Shown: positions 17,090 through 25,749 of the stretch, one piece after another
How the letters are laid out: each line of letters begins with the position of its first letter
How positions within the stretch are numbered: the first letter of the stretch is position 1
Assembly (NCBI GenBank): GCA_013289585.1
Contig: JABCZR010000004.1
Span: 1-64,000 of the forward strand
Origin: Acidobacteriota bacterium
GTDB lineage: Bacteria; Acidobacteriota; Terriglobia; Acidiferrales; UBA7541
DNA length: 64,000 nucleotides
Reading direction: 5' to 3'
The notes under the pieces: model-generated
Told to the model about the DNA's origin: nothing
Databases searched by the model: none
What the model saw: the letters and a program-made list of their open reading frames with translations, nothing else
Translations under genes and position numbers: made by a program

Positions 17090-18019
17090 ATGGGCTTCCA
17101 GTTTGCTCGCACTGCCTTAGGTCTTTTGGTCTTGCTGCGTATTGGTCAGGTTCCTTTCGCCCAAGAGGACGCCAAAAACGCAATCGTCGCAATTCGAGTG
17201 ACTGATATTTCGGGTGCTGCGGTTGAAGATGCGAAAGTACGTTTTGTTGAGCAAGGCACCGCGAACCGCGAGGTTAAACGAACGGACAAGACGGGTCGGG
17301 CTTTGGCTGAGCTGAAACCCGGAAAATATGAGGTCAAAGTAACGGCCTCGCGCTTTAAGTCCGTAGTCATCCGCTATATCGAAGCCTCCGCAGCAGAGGA
17401 CAGAAAATTTGAAGTCAGTCTTGAGGCTCTTCCCCCAGTTGCTTATATTGGTGACCCAGTCGAGCCACCTATCGAGCAGGAGCATATCGAACCCCGCGAT
17501 ACCGAAATCCACGAACCCTTCGCGCTCGGAAACACCCGAACACAAGACATTCAGGGCAAACAAATCGAGGTCAGGCTAATTCCGAAGAAAAAGTCCATCA
17601 AAGCCGGTGAGGTTCTTGAGGTCCGAGTTGAAATTTGGAATGTCAGCTCGAAGACTTTCTTCATTAAGAAGGCCATTTATGATTTATGTGCGGTTTCGCC
17701 GTTATCGTTGCGGCTCGAATTAGGACCGCTGCCCAAGCCTCAAGTAGGACACGGCTGCGCTTCCGACTGCGTCTTCACCGCCAAGGAAGGTTTTGCAACA
17801 AGATTGCTCTACCATTGGACAACCCTCTCGCCGGGGAATTTCTACGGCACTGTTATCGCTCTAGACCCTGATAACTTTCCACAACTCAATACGCCGGGTC
17901 GATGGCGACTGCGTGGCACATACAAATCGATTGGCGACCTGTCATCGTCGCTATGCTTTGACACAGCCCCAATCCCCAACATTATTGATGCCCCCTCGGA
18001 CAACCAGAAAAAGCTATAG
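17090..18019 (+). CDS. secreted protein with a carboxypeptidase-regulatory-like domain
   Basis: The protein is 309 residues with a signal peptide (ALGLLVLLRIGQVPFAQ). Residues about 30-110 resemble a carboxypeptidase-regulatory-like beta-sandwich (IVAIRVTDISGAAVEDAKV, then KTGRALAELKPGKYEVKVTA). After an acidic Pro-rich linker, residues about 160-290 form a second beta-rich domain that looks Ig-like (SIKAGEVLEVRVEIWNVSSK). It contains four cysteines (CAVSP, CASDC, CFDTA). No catalytic motif is seen. It is probably periplasmic or surface-exposed; function unknown. It is not obviously in an operon. Confidence 0.7.
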   Translation: MGFQFARTALGLLVLLRIGQVPFAQEDAKNAIVAIRVTDISGAAVEDAKVRFVEQGTANREVKRTDKTGRALAELKPGKYEVKVTASRFKSVVIRYIEASAAEDRKFEVSLEALPPVAYIGDPVEPPIEQEHIEPRDTEIHEPFALGNTRTQDIQGKQIEVRLIPKKKSIKAGEVLEVRVEIWNVSSKTFFIKKAIYDLCAVSPLSLRLELGPLPKPQVGHGCASDCVFTAKEGFATRLLYHWTTLSPGNFYGTVIALDPDNFPQLNTPGRWRLRGTYKSIGDLSSSLCFDTAPIPNIIDAPSDNQKKL

Positions 18020-18184
18020 GCCTCGAGCCTCAGATAGAACCATGGTTGCCACCTGACAACCGCACTGCTTGTTGCGTCACAAGTCGAACGACGTCGTCAC
18101 GCCAACGAGATGAGTCTGGAGAAACGGAACAATCGCGGATCCTCACTTCAATACACGGGCTGGATTTCAGAAGGAATTTCTTTG

Positions 18185-18214
18185 CTCCCTCCAGTCACGG
18201 GAGGACTTTTTTTT
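18185..18214 (+). terminator. possible rho-independent terminator
   Basis: CTCCC (18185-18189), a nine-base loop and GGGAG (18199-18203) are followed by GAC and eight T. The stem is short but GC-only except for one pair. It could end transcription from the gene finishing at 18019, although the distance of 165 bp is long. Confidence 0.35.
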
Positions 18215-18237
18215 CTTGACATCCCCTTATATAGAAC
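18207..18237 (+). repeat. T-tract + TTGAC/TATAGAAC element, copy 2
   Basis: This is the second copy of the element at 90-118: a T-run, CTTGACATCCCC, then TTATATAGAAC. It runs directly into GCGGTTACCG, a half of the dispersed palindrome, so the two repeat types may form one composite unit. Confidence 0.5.
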
Positions 18238-18453
18238 GCGGTTACCGTACAGGTGAAATCGGCCCGATCCTCAAAGGCAAATGTCCGATTTCACGTGTAT
18301 GAGCGGCAGCCGCTCGAAGGAAAGAACAGCAGGAGTGGCGTCACTTCTACGGTTTGTGCGCGGTGTTGGATTGTTCGCCAAACAGAAAGGGCCTCAAACG
18401 GGCGGTTACCGGACAAATTCCGGTCGCCGAGATTTTAGGTCTACAATCATTGC

Positions 18454-19197
18454 GTGGACCACCACACCGTCGCGGTCGTTAGTATTGCGGGTACCTGTCT
18501 TGATGTGCTGGGTAGTCTCTATCTAGCGTACGACCTGTTGGGAGGACAACACGGTCCGTTGCGCCTGCTTACCCGTGCCGTAACGTACGCCGTTGTCTTC
18601 GGCATCGGCTATGGACTTGGCCTGGGTCTCTTCTTTGGGCTGGCTTCCGGTTTGGCCAGCGGTATTACCCTGTCGATTGAATTCAGCCGGGCATCTCGTG
18701 GGCTGGATCATTACTCATTGCCTTGGGAAGGACTGTTTGCCGCTGCTCGAGGGTTTGCTTTCGGAGCCGGACTGTATCCGATGGTGGGCTTCGGATTCGC
18801 CATTGCGTTTGCCATTCTGGTCACCGCCGGCCAAATCCTTGCCTACTCTCGAGGAATGCGTCCTGCGGCCGAATATGCAGCGTCTCGGCGTCCACGGCTT
18901 ACGCGTCGTCAGTTTTGGGGAACGGTGTTGCGTACCGTCGGCTACACGGCCACAGCGCTAATCTGTAGCGCGTTCATCCATCATGTGGAGCACGCCTGGC
19001 TATTTGCGATTCGCGTGGGCCTGGTGACAGGCATTGTCACCGGCGTGGGAATTACGGTGAATCCTTACATCGAATATTACGCCGACAATCTCCAGGAGCG
19101 ACGATTAGGCGTATTCGGCATTGGGCTCATTCTTTGCGGTTTTACCCTGCAATCCCTTCAGTATTGGCTGTCACTATTTGATGTACGTCTGACTTAG
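18454..19197 (+). CDS. polytopic membrane protein of unknown function
   Basis: The best start is GTG at 18454, giving 247 residues. About six or seven membrane spans are visible: VAVVSIAGTCLDVLGSLYLA, AVTYAVVFGIGYGLGLGLFF, GLASGLASGITLSIEF, MVGFGFAIAFAILVTAGQIL, TVGYTATALICSAFI, LVTGIVTGVGITVNP and LGVFGIGLILCGFTLQ. Spans two and three are rich in Gly-x-Gly small-residue packing. A basic loop (ASRRPRLTRRQF) probably faces the cytoplasm. I do not recognise the family and see no transport or enzyme motif. It is a single gene with no close neighbour on the same strand. Confidence 0.7.
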   Translation: MDHHTVAVVSIAGTCLDVLGSLYLAYDLLGGQHGPLRLLTRAVTYAVVFGIGYGLGLGLFFGLASGLASGITLSIEFSRASRGLDHYSLPWEGLFAAARGFAFGAGLYPMVGFGFAIAFAILVTAGQILAYSRGMRPAAEYAASRRPRLTRRQFWGTVLRTVGYTATALICSAFIHHVEHAWLFAIRVGLVTGIVTGVGITVNPYIEYYADNLQERRLGVFGIGLILCGFTLQSLQYWLSLFDVRLT

Positions 19198-19319
19198 GAA
19201 ATCGTCCTTTCGCGCTTCTTTTTTATTCAAGAAGAGTGGTCAGCCGTTCACACGAAGGGGGCGCGGCGCGTCGGGCAGAATGAAGCTGGCGTTCGCACCT
19301 TTAAACGAAAGGTTTATGT

Positions 19320-19556
19320 ATGTCGGGCAAACAAAAACAAACAGCAATCATAACCGGAGCAGCGGGTGGTATTGGCACGGGCTTAGTCGAAGCGTTTCTG
19401 GAACAAGGTTATAGTGTCGCAGCAACGTCTCGCGGCGCCAATCGAAGGCTGACTACCTGAGGCAGCCTGGTCTTCCTCGATGGCGATATCGGCATTCAGC
19501 AAACTGCTGCCTATGCTGTCGAAGCAGCAATCAATACCTTCGGAACCATCGATTGA
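19320..19556 (+). pseudogene. truncated short-chain dehydrogenase/reductase
   Basis: The frame opens at ATG 19320 with AAAGG upstream. It reads the classic SDR nucleotide-binding start (TAIITGAAGGIGTGLVEAFL), then TGA at 19458-19460. Reading on in the same frame gives GSLVFLDGDIGIQQTAAYAV and EAAINTFGTID, again SDR-like, and then a second TGA at 19554. The catalytic part (NNAG, Ser, YxxxK) is absent, and the next gene begins 15 bases later. So the gene has one in-frame nonsense codon and a 3' deletion that fused it to the SnoaL-like gene's leader. Confidence 0.75.
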
Positions 19557-19571
19557 AATTGGAGGCTCAAG

Positions 19572-19991
19572 ATGAACGGTCAACAAAAGAAGGAGCAGTA
19601 TTCTGGAGCGCGAGATCAAGAGATCCGCGCGGCACTGGATCAGCATTGGGCGGCGTCGGATGCCAACGATTTTGAAACGGAGCACCGCATCTATCACGAG
19701 GACGCGGTGCTGGAATACCCGCAGTCAGGCGAGCGAACCCGCGGCCGACGCAACATACGGGGCCAACGTGCCAGCCAGCCGAACAAAAAGCGGTTTTCTA
19801 TCCGACGAATCATCGGCGGCGGCGATCTTTGGGTCACCGAATTCATCCTGACCTATGACGGCAAGCCGTCCTACACCGTGAGCATCATGGAGTTCAGGGA
19901 CGACAAGGTTGCGCGGGAAACACAGTACTTTGCGGATCCTTTCCTGGCTCCCGCATCGCGCGCTCAATGGGTCGAACGGATGGACACATAA
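19572..19991 (+). CDS. SnoaL/NTF2-like fold protein
   Basis: The protein is 139 residues and its ATG follows GGAGGCTCAAG, a strong site. The pattern ALDQHWAASDANDFETEHRIYHEDAVLEYPQ..., GRRNIRGQR and IMEFRDDKVARETQYFADPF is typical of the cone-shaped NTF2/SnoaL superfamily. In that group, a His or Asp in the pocket may act on small ligands or the protein may simply bind them. It lies directly after the truncated dehydrogenase; such pairs often work on the same small molecule, but here the partner is dead. Substrate unknown. Confidence 0.8.
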   Translation: MNGQQKKEQYSGARDQEIRAALDQHWAASDANDFETEHRIYHEDAVLEYPQSGERTRGRRNIRGQRASQPNKKRFSIRRIIGGGDLWVTEFILTYDGKPSYTVSIMEFRDDKVARETQYFADPFLAPASRAQWVERMDT

Positions 19992-20150
19992 TCGAGAAGC
20001 GCGAGAATTCGCTGACGACACCGCCATTTGTGGTATGGAGCAGAATTGCCGAGAACAGAGATTGTCGGCAGAGACCGGCTAAGTCTTGAAAAATCGAACT
20101 TTGTGATATGGGGTATCGTCACGGCACATCCTCCGATGGAGGGACAAGAG

Positions 20151-20624
20151 ATGGATTGGAAGCGGTTGGTCCACTTTGCGCTGGTGGGTAGCAGTGATTT
20201 GGAACAATATGCCATCCTGCTGGTACGCGTTTCGATCGGGCTGTTCTTCGCCATCTCCGGGGCAAACAAATTGTTTGCCGCCGGCGGCACGAAACCTGTT
20301 TACGATACGCTTGTCAAGGCCAAAGTCCCGTTTCCGCGCCAGATGGCTTATTTCGTGTCGAGTGTCGAGTTCATTGGCGGATCCTTGGTGGCCGTGGGGT
20401 TTCTTTCGAGCCCGGCCTGTGTGGCTTTATTGATCGATATGATTGTCGCCACCCTGACCAGCGCGCTTTCCACCTTGCCTAAGGGACTTTCGCCTCTTAG
20501 CTGGCTCGACGATTTACTCTACCTTCCGGAAGTCCTGTACGTGCTCTTCTTTATCTGGCTGATCTGCTCTGGCCCGGGAAAGTTCAGTGTCGATTACTGG
20601 CTCGCCGGCAAGTTACTGAGGTGA
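20151..20624 (+). CDS. DoxX-family membrane protein
   Basis: ATG at 20151 with GGAGGG seven bases upstream gives 157 residues. A longer open frame to 20028 has no site and adds unlikely residues. Four membrane segments are visible: ILLVRVSIGLFFAISGANKLF, MAYFVSSVEFIGGSLVAVGFL, CVALLIDMIVATLTSAL and VLYVLFFIWLICSG. The RVSIGLFFAISGANKLF segment and the FIGGSLVAVGFLS segment are the usual DoxX markers. Members take part in quinone or thiosulfate/peroxide stress-related membrane processes, with poorly defined chemistry. The 3' end overlaps that of the convergent oxidoreductase by 12 bases. Confidence 0.82.
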   Translation: MDWKRLVHFALVGSSDLEQYAILLVRVSIGLFFAISGANKLFAAGGTKPVYDTLVKAKVPFPRQMAYFVSSVEFIGGSLVAVGFLSSPACVALLIDMIVATLTSALSTLPKGLSPLSWLDDLLYLPEVLYVLFFIWLICSGPGKFSVDYWLAGKLLR

Positions 20625-21641
20625 TCGATCGACGCGATCGGGGACTTTCGCGGCGCGGTAGATGGCTTCGATGAGGGCGAGGCTGCGGCGGCCTTCTAGG
20701 CCATCGCAGGCGGGAGCGCGATTTTGCTGGATGGCTTGGAGGAAATCCTCGAGGACGGCCTGGTGGCCGCGGAAATCGGTGACGGCGGCGGTGGAGGCGC
20801 TCTGGTTTTCGTCGAGAGCGGCGGAGTCGAGGGTGGCGGGCGCGTTGCGAAGATTGGCGGCGATGATGCGATCGTGTTCGAGGATGACGGTGCCTTCGGT
20901 GCCGGTGATTTCGACGCGGCGGGGATAACCGGGATAAGCGGCAGTGGTGGCGTGAAAGACGCCCAAGGCGCCGCTGGCAAATTCGAGGATGGCGGCGGCG
21001 GTGTCTTCGGCTTCGATTTTGTGAAGCAGAGTGGCGGTGCGGGCCTGCACGCGAACGACATCGCCGAGCAGCCAGAGAAGCAGATCAACGGTATGAACGC
21101 CCTGGTTGATGAGGGCGCCGCCGCCGTCGAGAGCCAGCGTGCCGCGCCAGCGCGAATTGGAGTAATACTCGGGCGGGCGATACCACTTCACGCGAGCGTC
21201 AACGAATAAAAGCTTGCCGAGGAGGCCTTGATCAAGCCAGGTCTTGAGCTGGCGGATGTGCGGCTTCCTGCGGTCCTGAAAAATCACGCCAAGCTGGACA
21301 CGGGATTGTTTTGCGGCGTCGATAAGGGCGTCGGCGCGCGCGGTGCTGATTTCGATCGGTTTTTCCGCGAGAACGTGGAGGCCGTGGCGAGCGGCGGCGA
21401 TGCCCTGCGCGGCGTGGAGGCCGGAGGGACTGCCGATGATCACGAGATCCATGGGGCGGTGTTTTAAGAAGGCGTCGAAGTTTTGATAAGGCGTGCCGCC
21501 GTGTTCACGGCAGAGACGTGAGGTTTTTTCGGCGTTGGTTCCGTGGATGGCTGAGATTTCGACTCCGGGGATGGCGCGGGCAGCGCGAGCGTGGGTCTCG
21601 GTGATGTTGCCGCCGCCAATGAGGCCGATGTGGTAGGGCAT
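20613..21641 (-). CDS. Gfo/Idh/MocA-family NAD(P)-dependent oxidoreductase
   Basis: The protein is 342 residues. An N-terminal Rossmann fold (YHIGLIGGGNITETHARAA, residues 2-20) binds NAD(P). The usual catalytic Lys motif is present as AEKPIEIS (about residues 93-100), and GGGALINQGVHTVDLLLWL carries the conserved His of the second motif. Enzymes of this family oxidise or reduce sugars and inositols. It is divergent from manD across 374 bp, so a sugar or sugar-acid substrate related to the hexuronate cluster is plausible. Its codons are extremely GC-biased, which creates long false open frames on the opposite strand. Confidence 0.87.
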   Translation of the reverse strand: MPYHIGLIGGGNITETHARAARAIPGVEISAIHGTNAEKTSRLCREHGGTPYQNFDAFLKHRPMDLVIIGSPSGLHAAQGIAAARHGLHVLAEKPIEISTARADALIDAAKQSRVQLGVIFQDRRKPHIRQLKTWLDQGLLGKLLFVDARVKWYRPPEYYSNSRWRGTLALDGGGALINQGVHTVDLLLWLLGDVVRVQARTATLLHKIEAEDTAAAILEFASGALGVFHATTAAYPGYPRRVEITGTEGTVILEHDRIIAANLRNAPATLDSAALDENQSASTAAVTDFRGHQAVLEDFLQAIQQNRAPACDGLEGRRSLALIEAIYRAAKVPDRVDRSPQ

Positions 21642-22015
21642 GGGATGTGATCAGAGATCAGAGATCAGTAAGAAGAGAAGAATAGTTGGGTTTGGGGTTT
21701 TTTCCAAATGATGCGGGGAGTGGCCGGCACAATAAGCGCAGTCAAAATCCGGTTGCGGCAAGCACTATCGCCGCTGAAGGATGACAAGGCCGCTCTGGTG
21801 GCAGGTTAGGGAGAACGTACGTGCCGCATTCGGCGTTGGAGAGAAGCGCTTGCGGCGAGCACTACTCTCAGTTACGCTCCCGGCTTCGCGAGAGGCGGTA
21901 AGCGACTGGAGGGCTGCGGGCCGCTAAAATCCGCCACAAGCTAAGGAACGGGATGCGGTGAAGATCGCGGCGATGGCGATTTTGAAAATAGGACGACAAG
22001 GGATATAAAGCACAA
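21642..22015. other. divergent intergenic region with short direct repeats
   Basis: The region contains three tandem GATCAGA units at 21649-21668 and a spaced direct repeat, TTGCGGC(A/G)AGCACTA, at 21753-21767 and 21850-21864. The pair is 97 bp apart and could be a regulator site, but no matching regulator gene is in the window. Otherwise I see no gene. Confidence 0.5.
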
Positions 22016-23224
22016 ATGCGAATCACCGAAGCCAAAGTGATTGTTTGCAGTCCGGGGCGGAATTTCGTAACGCTGAAAGTTACGACCGAAGACGGGATTT
22101 ACGGCCTCGGGGATGCGACGCTGAACGGCCGGGAACTTGCGGTCGCCAGCTATCTCTCCGACCACGTCATTCCGCTGCTGATCGGGCGCGATGCGCGGCG
22201 GATCGAGGACATCTGGCAATACCTTTATAAGGGCGCGTACTGGCGCCGCGGCCCGATTACCATGTGTTCGATCGCGGCGGTGGATACCGCGCTTTGGGAC
22301 ATCAAGGGCAAGGCGCTGAATGTGCCCGTCTATCAGTTATTGGGAGGGGCTTCGCGCGAAGGCGTTCTTGTTTATGGGCACGCCAGCGGGTCAGACATCG
22401 AGGAAACCGTTCAGGCCGTCGCTCACTACCAAAAGCTCGGATACAAGGCGATTCGCGCGCAAAGCGGCATTCCCGGGTTGCAAAGCGTTTATGGCGTTGG
22501 CCGCGGCAAAATGTACTATGAGCCTGCAGAAAAAGATGCACCGCATGAAGAGGCCTGGAGTTCGGAACTGTACTTGAATTTCGTTCCGCAGTTATTCGCG
22601 CGGCTACGGAAGGAATTTGGCGAAGATCTTCCCTTGCTGCACGATGCGCATCACCGGCTAACGCCGATCGAAGCGGCACGGCTGGGCAAGAGCCTCGAAC
22701 CTTTTCACCTGTTCTGGCTCGAGGATCCTGTTCCAGCAGAGCTGCAGGAAAGTCTGCGCCTTATCAGGCGGCACACCACTACGCCTATAGCGATCGGCGA
22801 AGTTTTCAATTCGATCTACGATTGCCAGCAACTCATCCAGGAGCAGCTCATCGACTACATCCGGGCCGCTGTGGTGCACGCCGGGGGGATTTCACATTTG
22901 AGGAAAATTGCGAGCCTGGCAGAACTTTATCAAGTGCGAACCGGATGTCATGGAGCCACCGACATGAGTCCCGTGTGCATGGCTGCCGCGCTGCATTTCG
23001 ATTTGAGCGTTCACAATTTTGGCATCCAGGAATATATGCGGCATTCGGAGGACACCGATCGCGTCTTTCCCCATTCGTACAGTTTTTCCGGGGGAATGAT
23101 GCATCCTGGCGATGCGCCGGGTCTCGGCGCGGATATCGATGAATCTCTTGCTTCCAAGTATCCCTATCAGCGGACCTACCTGCCTGTGAATCGCAAACTC
23201 GACGGAACGATGCACAGTTGGTAG
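22016..23224 (+). CDS. manD: D-mannonate dehydratase (enolase superfamily)
   Basis: The protein is 402 residues, the usual length. It removes water from D-mannonate to give 2-keto-3-deoxygluconate in the cytoplasm. The N-terminal capping domain ([20 protein letters not shown]) precedes the barrel. The magnesium ligands stand at Asp210, Glu236 and Glu262, with His212 in LLHDAHH. Arg147 and Tyr159 sit in [16 protein letters not shown]. As I remember the characterised Novosphingobium enzyme, these are exactly its metal-binding and catalytic positions, including the numbering. That supports true mannonate dehydratase activity over the weak side activities seen in divergent RspA members. It leads a + strand run with the transporter, KDG kinase and KDPG aldolase. 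Confidence 0.92.
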   Translation: MRITEAKVIVCSPGRNFVTLKVTTEDGIYGLGDATLNGRELAVASYLSDHVIPLLIGRDARRIEDIWQYLYKGAYWRRGPITMCSIAAVDTALWDIKGKALNVPVYQLLGGASREGVLVYGHASGSDIEETVQAVAHYQKLGYKAIRAQSGIPGLQSVYGVGRGKMYYEPAEKDAPHEEAWSSELYLNFVPQLFARLRKEFGEDLPLLHDAHHRLTPIEAARLGKSLEPFHLFWLEDPVPAELQESLRLIRRHTTTPIAIGEVFNSIYDCQQLIQEQLIDYIRAAVVHAGGISHLRKIASLAELYQVRTGCHGATDMSPVCMAAALHFDLSVHNFGIQEYMRHSEDTDRVFPHSYSFSGGMMHPGDAPGLGADIDESLASKYPYQRTYLPVNRKLDGTMHSW

Positions 23225-23245
23225 AAAGCAGCTTCCCTCTAAACC

Positions 23246-24529
23246 ATGGACTCCGTGCAGCCAACTGCAACATCCGGCCTCTCGCGCCCCGGCTATTTTC
23301 GCTGGGTGATTTGTGTCCTCCTGCTGCTCGGCACAACAAAGAACTACATGGATCGCTGGGTGCTCTCCGCACTGAAGACCACTCTGCAACATGATCTCGG
23401 TTGGAGCGAGATCGACTACAGCCACATCGTAATTGCATTTCAAGCGGCTTACGCGGTTGGCATGCTCGCTGTAGGCAGATTTATCGACCGTGTCGGTACG
23501 CGGCTCGGTTATGCCATCGTCATGGTGTTTTGGAGCCTCGCTTCCATGGCTCACGCCGTGGGGAGTTCGCTCTCCAGTTTCTTCCTCGCGCGGGTCGCGC
23601 TTGGCTTCGGCGAATCGGGGATTTTTCCCGCCAGCATAAAAGCTGTTGCCGAATGGTTTCCCGCGAAGGAACGGGCGCTCGCCACAGGAATTTTCAATGC
23701 CGGGACGAATGTGGGCGTAATTCTCGCAGGGCTGTCCGTTCCGTGGATCACGCACCATTTTGGCTGGCGCTGGGCTTTCGTGATTATCGGTTCGCTCGGT
23801 TTCGCCTGGCTGGCATTGTGGCTCTTGCTGTATCAGAAACCAGAAGACCACCCGCGCTGTTCCAAAGCCGAGCTCGAATACATCCAGGGCGACACTCCGC
23901 AGCCTACCGAGAAGATCAAGTGGCTGCGCCTGCTGCCGTACCGGCAGACGTGGGCAATTGCTTGCGGAAAATTCCTGACCGACCCGATCTGGTGGTTCTA
24001 TCTTTTTTGGGTGCCCGATTTTCTCGAACGCCAGCACGGGGTGCACCTGGCGCAATTGGGTCCTCCGATCATCGTGATTTATGTGATTTCCGATATTGGC
24101 AGCGTTGCCGGAGGGTGGTTCTCGTCCTTTTTGATCCAGCGGGGAGTTTCCGTAAACGCGGGGCGCAAGATGGCCATGCTCGTGTGCGCAATCGGCATCG
24201 TGCCCATCGTGTTTGCCTATCGCGTGTCCGGCTTGTGGCAGGCAGTCCTGCTGATTGGTCTCGCTGCTGCGGGGCATCAAGGCTTCTCCGCAAATCTTTA
24301 CACTTTGACTTCGGATTTGTTTCCGAAACGGGCGGTGGCCTCCGTCATGGGGATAGCTGGAATGGCGGGCGCAGTTGGCGGGATGCTCATCGCTGACATC
24401 GTTGGCTATGTTTTACAGTGGACCGGGAGCTACAGGATTCCGTTTTTCATTGCCGGCTCCGCGTATTTGGTGGCTCTTGCCATGATTCACGTTCTGACTC
24501 CCCGGCTAGAGCCAGCCGGCCTTGTTTGA
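23246..24529 (+). CDS. MFS anion:cation symporter, hexuronate-transporter type
   Basis: The protein is 427 residues with about twelve membrane spans. The first span contains TTKNYMDRWVLSAL, equivalent to the N-YxDR motif of the anion:cation symporter subgroup to which ExuT belongs. The loop after span two has GRFIDRVGTRLGY, the MFS D-R-x-G-x-R motif A, and FGESGIFPASIKAVAEWFPAKER is the span-four signature of this subgroup. It starts 21 bp after manD and precedes the KDG kinase, so uptake of glucuronate, galacturonate or a related aldonate is the likely job. Specificity cannot be read from sequence. Confidence 0.87.
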   Translation: MDSVQPTATSGLSRPGYFRWVICVLLLLGTTKNYMDRWVLSALKTTLQHDLGWSEIDYSHIVIAFQAAYAVGMLAVGRFIDRVGTRLGYAIVMVFWSLASMAHAVGSSLSSFFLARVALGFGESGIFPASIKAVAEWFPAKERALATGIFNAGTNVGVILAGLSVPWITHHFGWRWAFVIIGSLGFAWLALWLLLYQKPEDHPRCSKAELEYIQGDTPQPTEKIKWLRLLPYRQTWAIACGKFLTDPIWWFYLFWVPDFLERQHGVHLAQLGPPIIVIYVISDIGSVAGGWFSSFLIQRGVSVNAGRKMAMLVCAIGIVPIVFAYRVSGLWQAVLLIGLAAAGHQGFSANLYTLTSDLFPKRAVASVMGIAGMAGAVGGMLIADIVGYVLQWTGSYRIPFFIAGSAYLVALAMIHVLTPRLEPAGLV

Positions 24530-24623
24530 CAAGCTCAAATGTGAATCTGGAATCATTCTGTGTAATTCGTGAGATTGTAGGGGGCGAAAGTTTTCATTTT
24601 GAAGAGGCGGTCGAGGTGAGTGC

Positions 24624-25718
24624 ATGGGGTTGACGATCAAGCCGAAGAAAGAGTGCCGGTGGGACCTGATCAGTTTGGGCGAGGTCATGGTGCGCTTCGA
24701 CCCGGGCGAGCGGCGGATTTCAACGGCGCGATCTTTTGAGGTGTGCGAAGGGGGCGGGGAATACAACGTGGCGCGCGGGCTAAAGCGCTGCTTCGGGTTG
24801 GACACAGCGGTGGTCACCGCGTTTACAGATGATCCGGTGGGAAAGCTGCTTCAGGATCTCATTTACCAGGGCGGAGTGGACCAATCGCTGGTGCGCTGGG
24901 TGGAACACGATGGCGTGGGCCGAACGGCGCGCAACGGGCTCAATTTTACAGAGCGCGGATTCGGCGTGCGTGCCGCGCTCGGAAGCTACGATCGCGGGCA
25001 CACTGCCGTCTCGCAGTTGAAGCCGGGAGAGATCGATTGGGACCAGATTTTTGGAAAACAAGGTGCGCGGTGGTTTCATACGGGCGGGATTTTTTGCGCG
25101 CTTTCGGAGACGACCCCGGAGGTTACGTTGGAAGCCATGCAAGCAGCGAGGCGGCATGGCACGGTCGTTTCGTATGACTTGAATTATCGCGCTTCGTTGT
25201 GGAAGTCTCACGGCGGGAAGAAACAGGCGCAGGATGTGAACCGCCGCATTGCGCCCTTCGTGGACGTCATGCTGGGCAATGAAGAGGACTTCTCGGCAGC
25301 GCTGGGTTATGACGTGCCGGGAATGGACGCGGATCACTCCACATTCGAAGTGGAAGGCTTCAAACAAATGATCACGAAAGCTGTCAAAGACTTTCCCTTC
25401 CAGATTGTGGCGACGACTCTCCGGAAAGCCAGGACCGCCACTCAAAATGATTGGGGCGCGATCTGCTATTGCGACGGCAAATTCCATCAGGCAAAGAATC
25501 GCGAGAATCTTGAAATTTTCGACCGCGTCGGAGGAGGCGATTCCTTCGCCTCCGGGCTGATTTACGGATTCCTGGCGGGACAGGAGCCGCAATGGTCAGT
25601 GGAATGCGGCGCCGCGCACGGCGCGCTGGCGATGACCACGCCGGGAGATACTTCGATGGTGACCCTGCAGGAAGTCCTGCAGGTGATGAAGGGAGCCGGG
25701 GCGCGCATCGCGCGGTGA
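24624..25718 (+). CDS. kdgK: 2-keto-3-deoxygluconate kinase (PfkB family)
   Basis: The protein is 364 residues. ATG at 24624 follows GAGGTGAG. It transfers phosphate from ATP to 2-keto-3-deoxygluconate, giving the 6-phosphate. The PfkB fold is clear: ISLGEVMVRFDPG at the start, GGGEYNVARGL for substrate binding, and the C-terminal signature DRVGGGDSFASGL with catalytic Asp306. Context between manD/transporter and KDPG aldolase supports the KDG assignment over other PfkB sugars. It is slightly longer than the about 310-residue E. coli enzyme, because of an extended N-terminus and an insertion around residues 210-250. Confidence 0.9.
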   Translation: MGLTIKPKKECRWDLISLGEVMVRFDPGERRISTARSFEVCEGGGEYNVARGLKRCFGLDTAVVTAFTDDPVGKLLQDLIYQGGVDQSLVRWVEHDGVGRTARNGLNFTERGFGVRAALGSYDRGHTAVSQLKPGEIDWDQIFGKQGARWFHTGGIFCALSETTPEVTLEAMQAARRHGTVVSYDLNYRASLWKSHGGKKQAQDVNRRIAPFVDVMLGNEEDFSAALGYDVPGMDADHSTFEVEGFKQMITKAVKDFPFQIVATTLRKARTATQNDWGAICYCDGKFHQAKNRENLEIFDRVGGGDSFASGLIYGFLAGQEPQWSVECGAAHGALAMTTPGDTSMVTLQEVLQVMKGAGARIAR

Positions 25719-25749
25719 AGAAAGCTGGCAGAAGAAAAGGTGGGCGCCG

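Larger units (their letters stand above)
18020..18453. other. intergenic region with terminator-like hairpin and repeat halves
   Basis: No gene recognised. It contains the possible terminator at 18185-18214, the second TTGAC...TATAGAAC element, and a perfect 10-bp stem GTGAAATCGG (18253-18262) / CCGATTTCAC (18285-18294). Two half-units of the dispersed palindrome also occur (GGTTACCGTACAGGTGAAATC from 18240, in part, and GGTTACCGGACAAATT from 18403). Confidence 0.5.

Noticed and set aside
18207-18237. Sigma-70 promoter from TTGACA and TATAGA
   Set aside because: The spacer is only about 8 bases, and the same element recurs elsewhere; it is better treated as a repeat.
19458-19460. TGA in the SDR frame read as selenocysteine
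   Set aside because: The residue aligns with no conserved Cys, no SECIS-like hairpin was found nearby, and the gene lacks its catalytic half.
20724-21209. 161-codon Gly-rich open frame on the plus strand
   Set aside because: It is the mirror of the Gfo/Idh/MocA gene, caused by its extreme codon bias.
21649-21668. Short CRISPR-like tandem repeat
   Set aside because: Three units of 7 bases with no spacers; a simple tandem repeat.
22892-24280. 462-codon open frame on the minus strand
   Set aside because: It lies opposite the manD and MFS transporter genes, whose family motifs are clear. Its residues are low in hydrophobic order and match no family.
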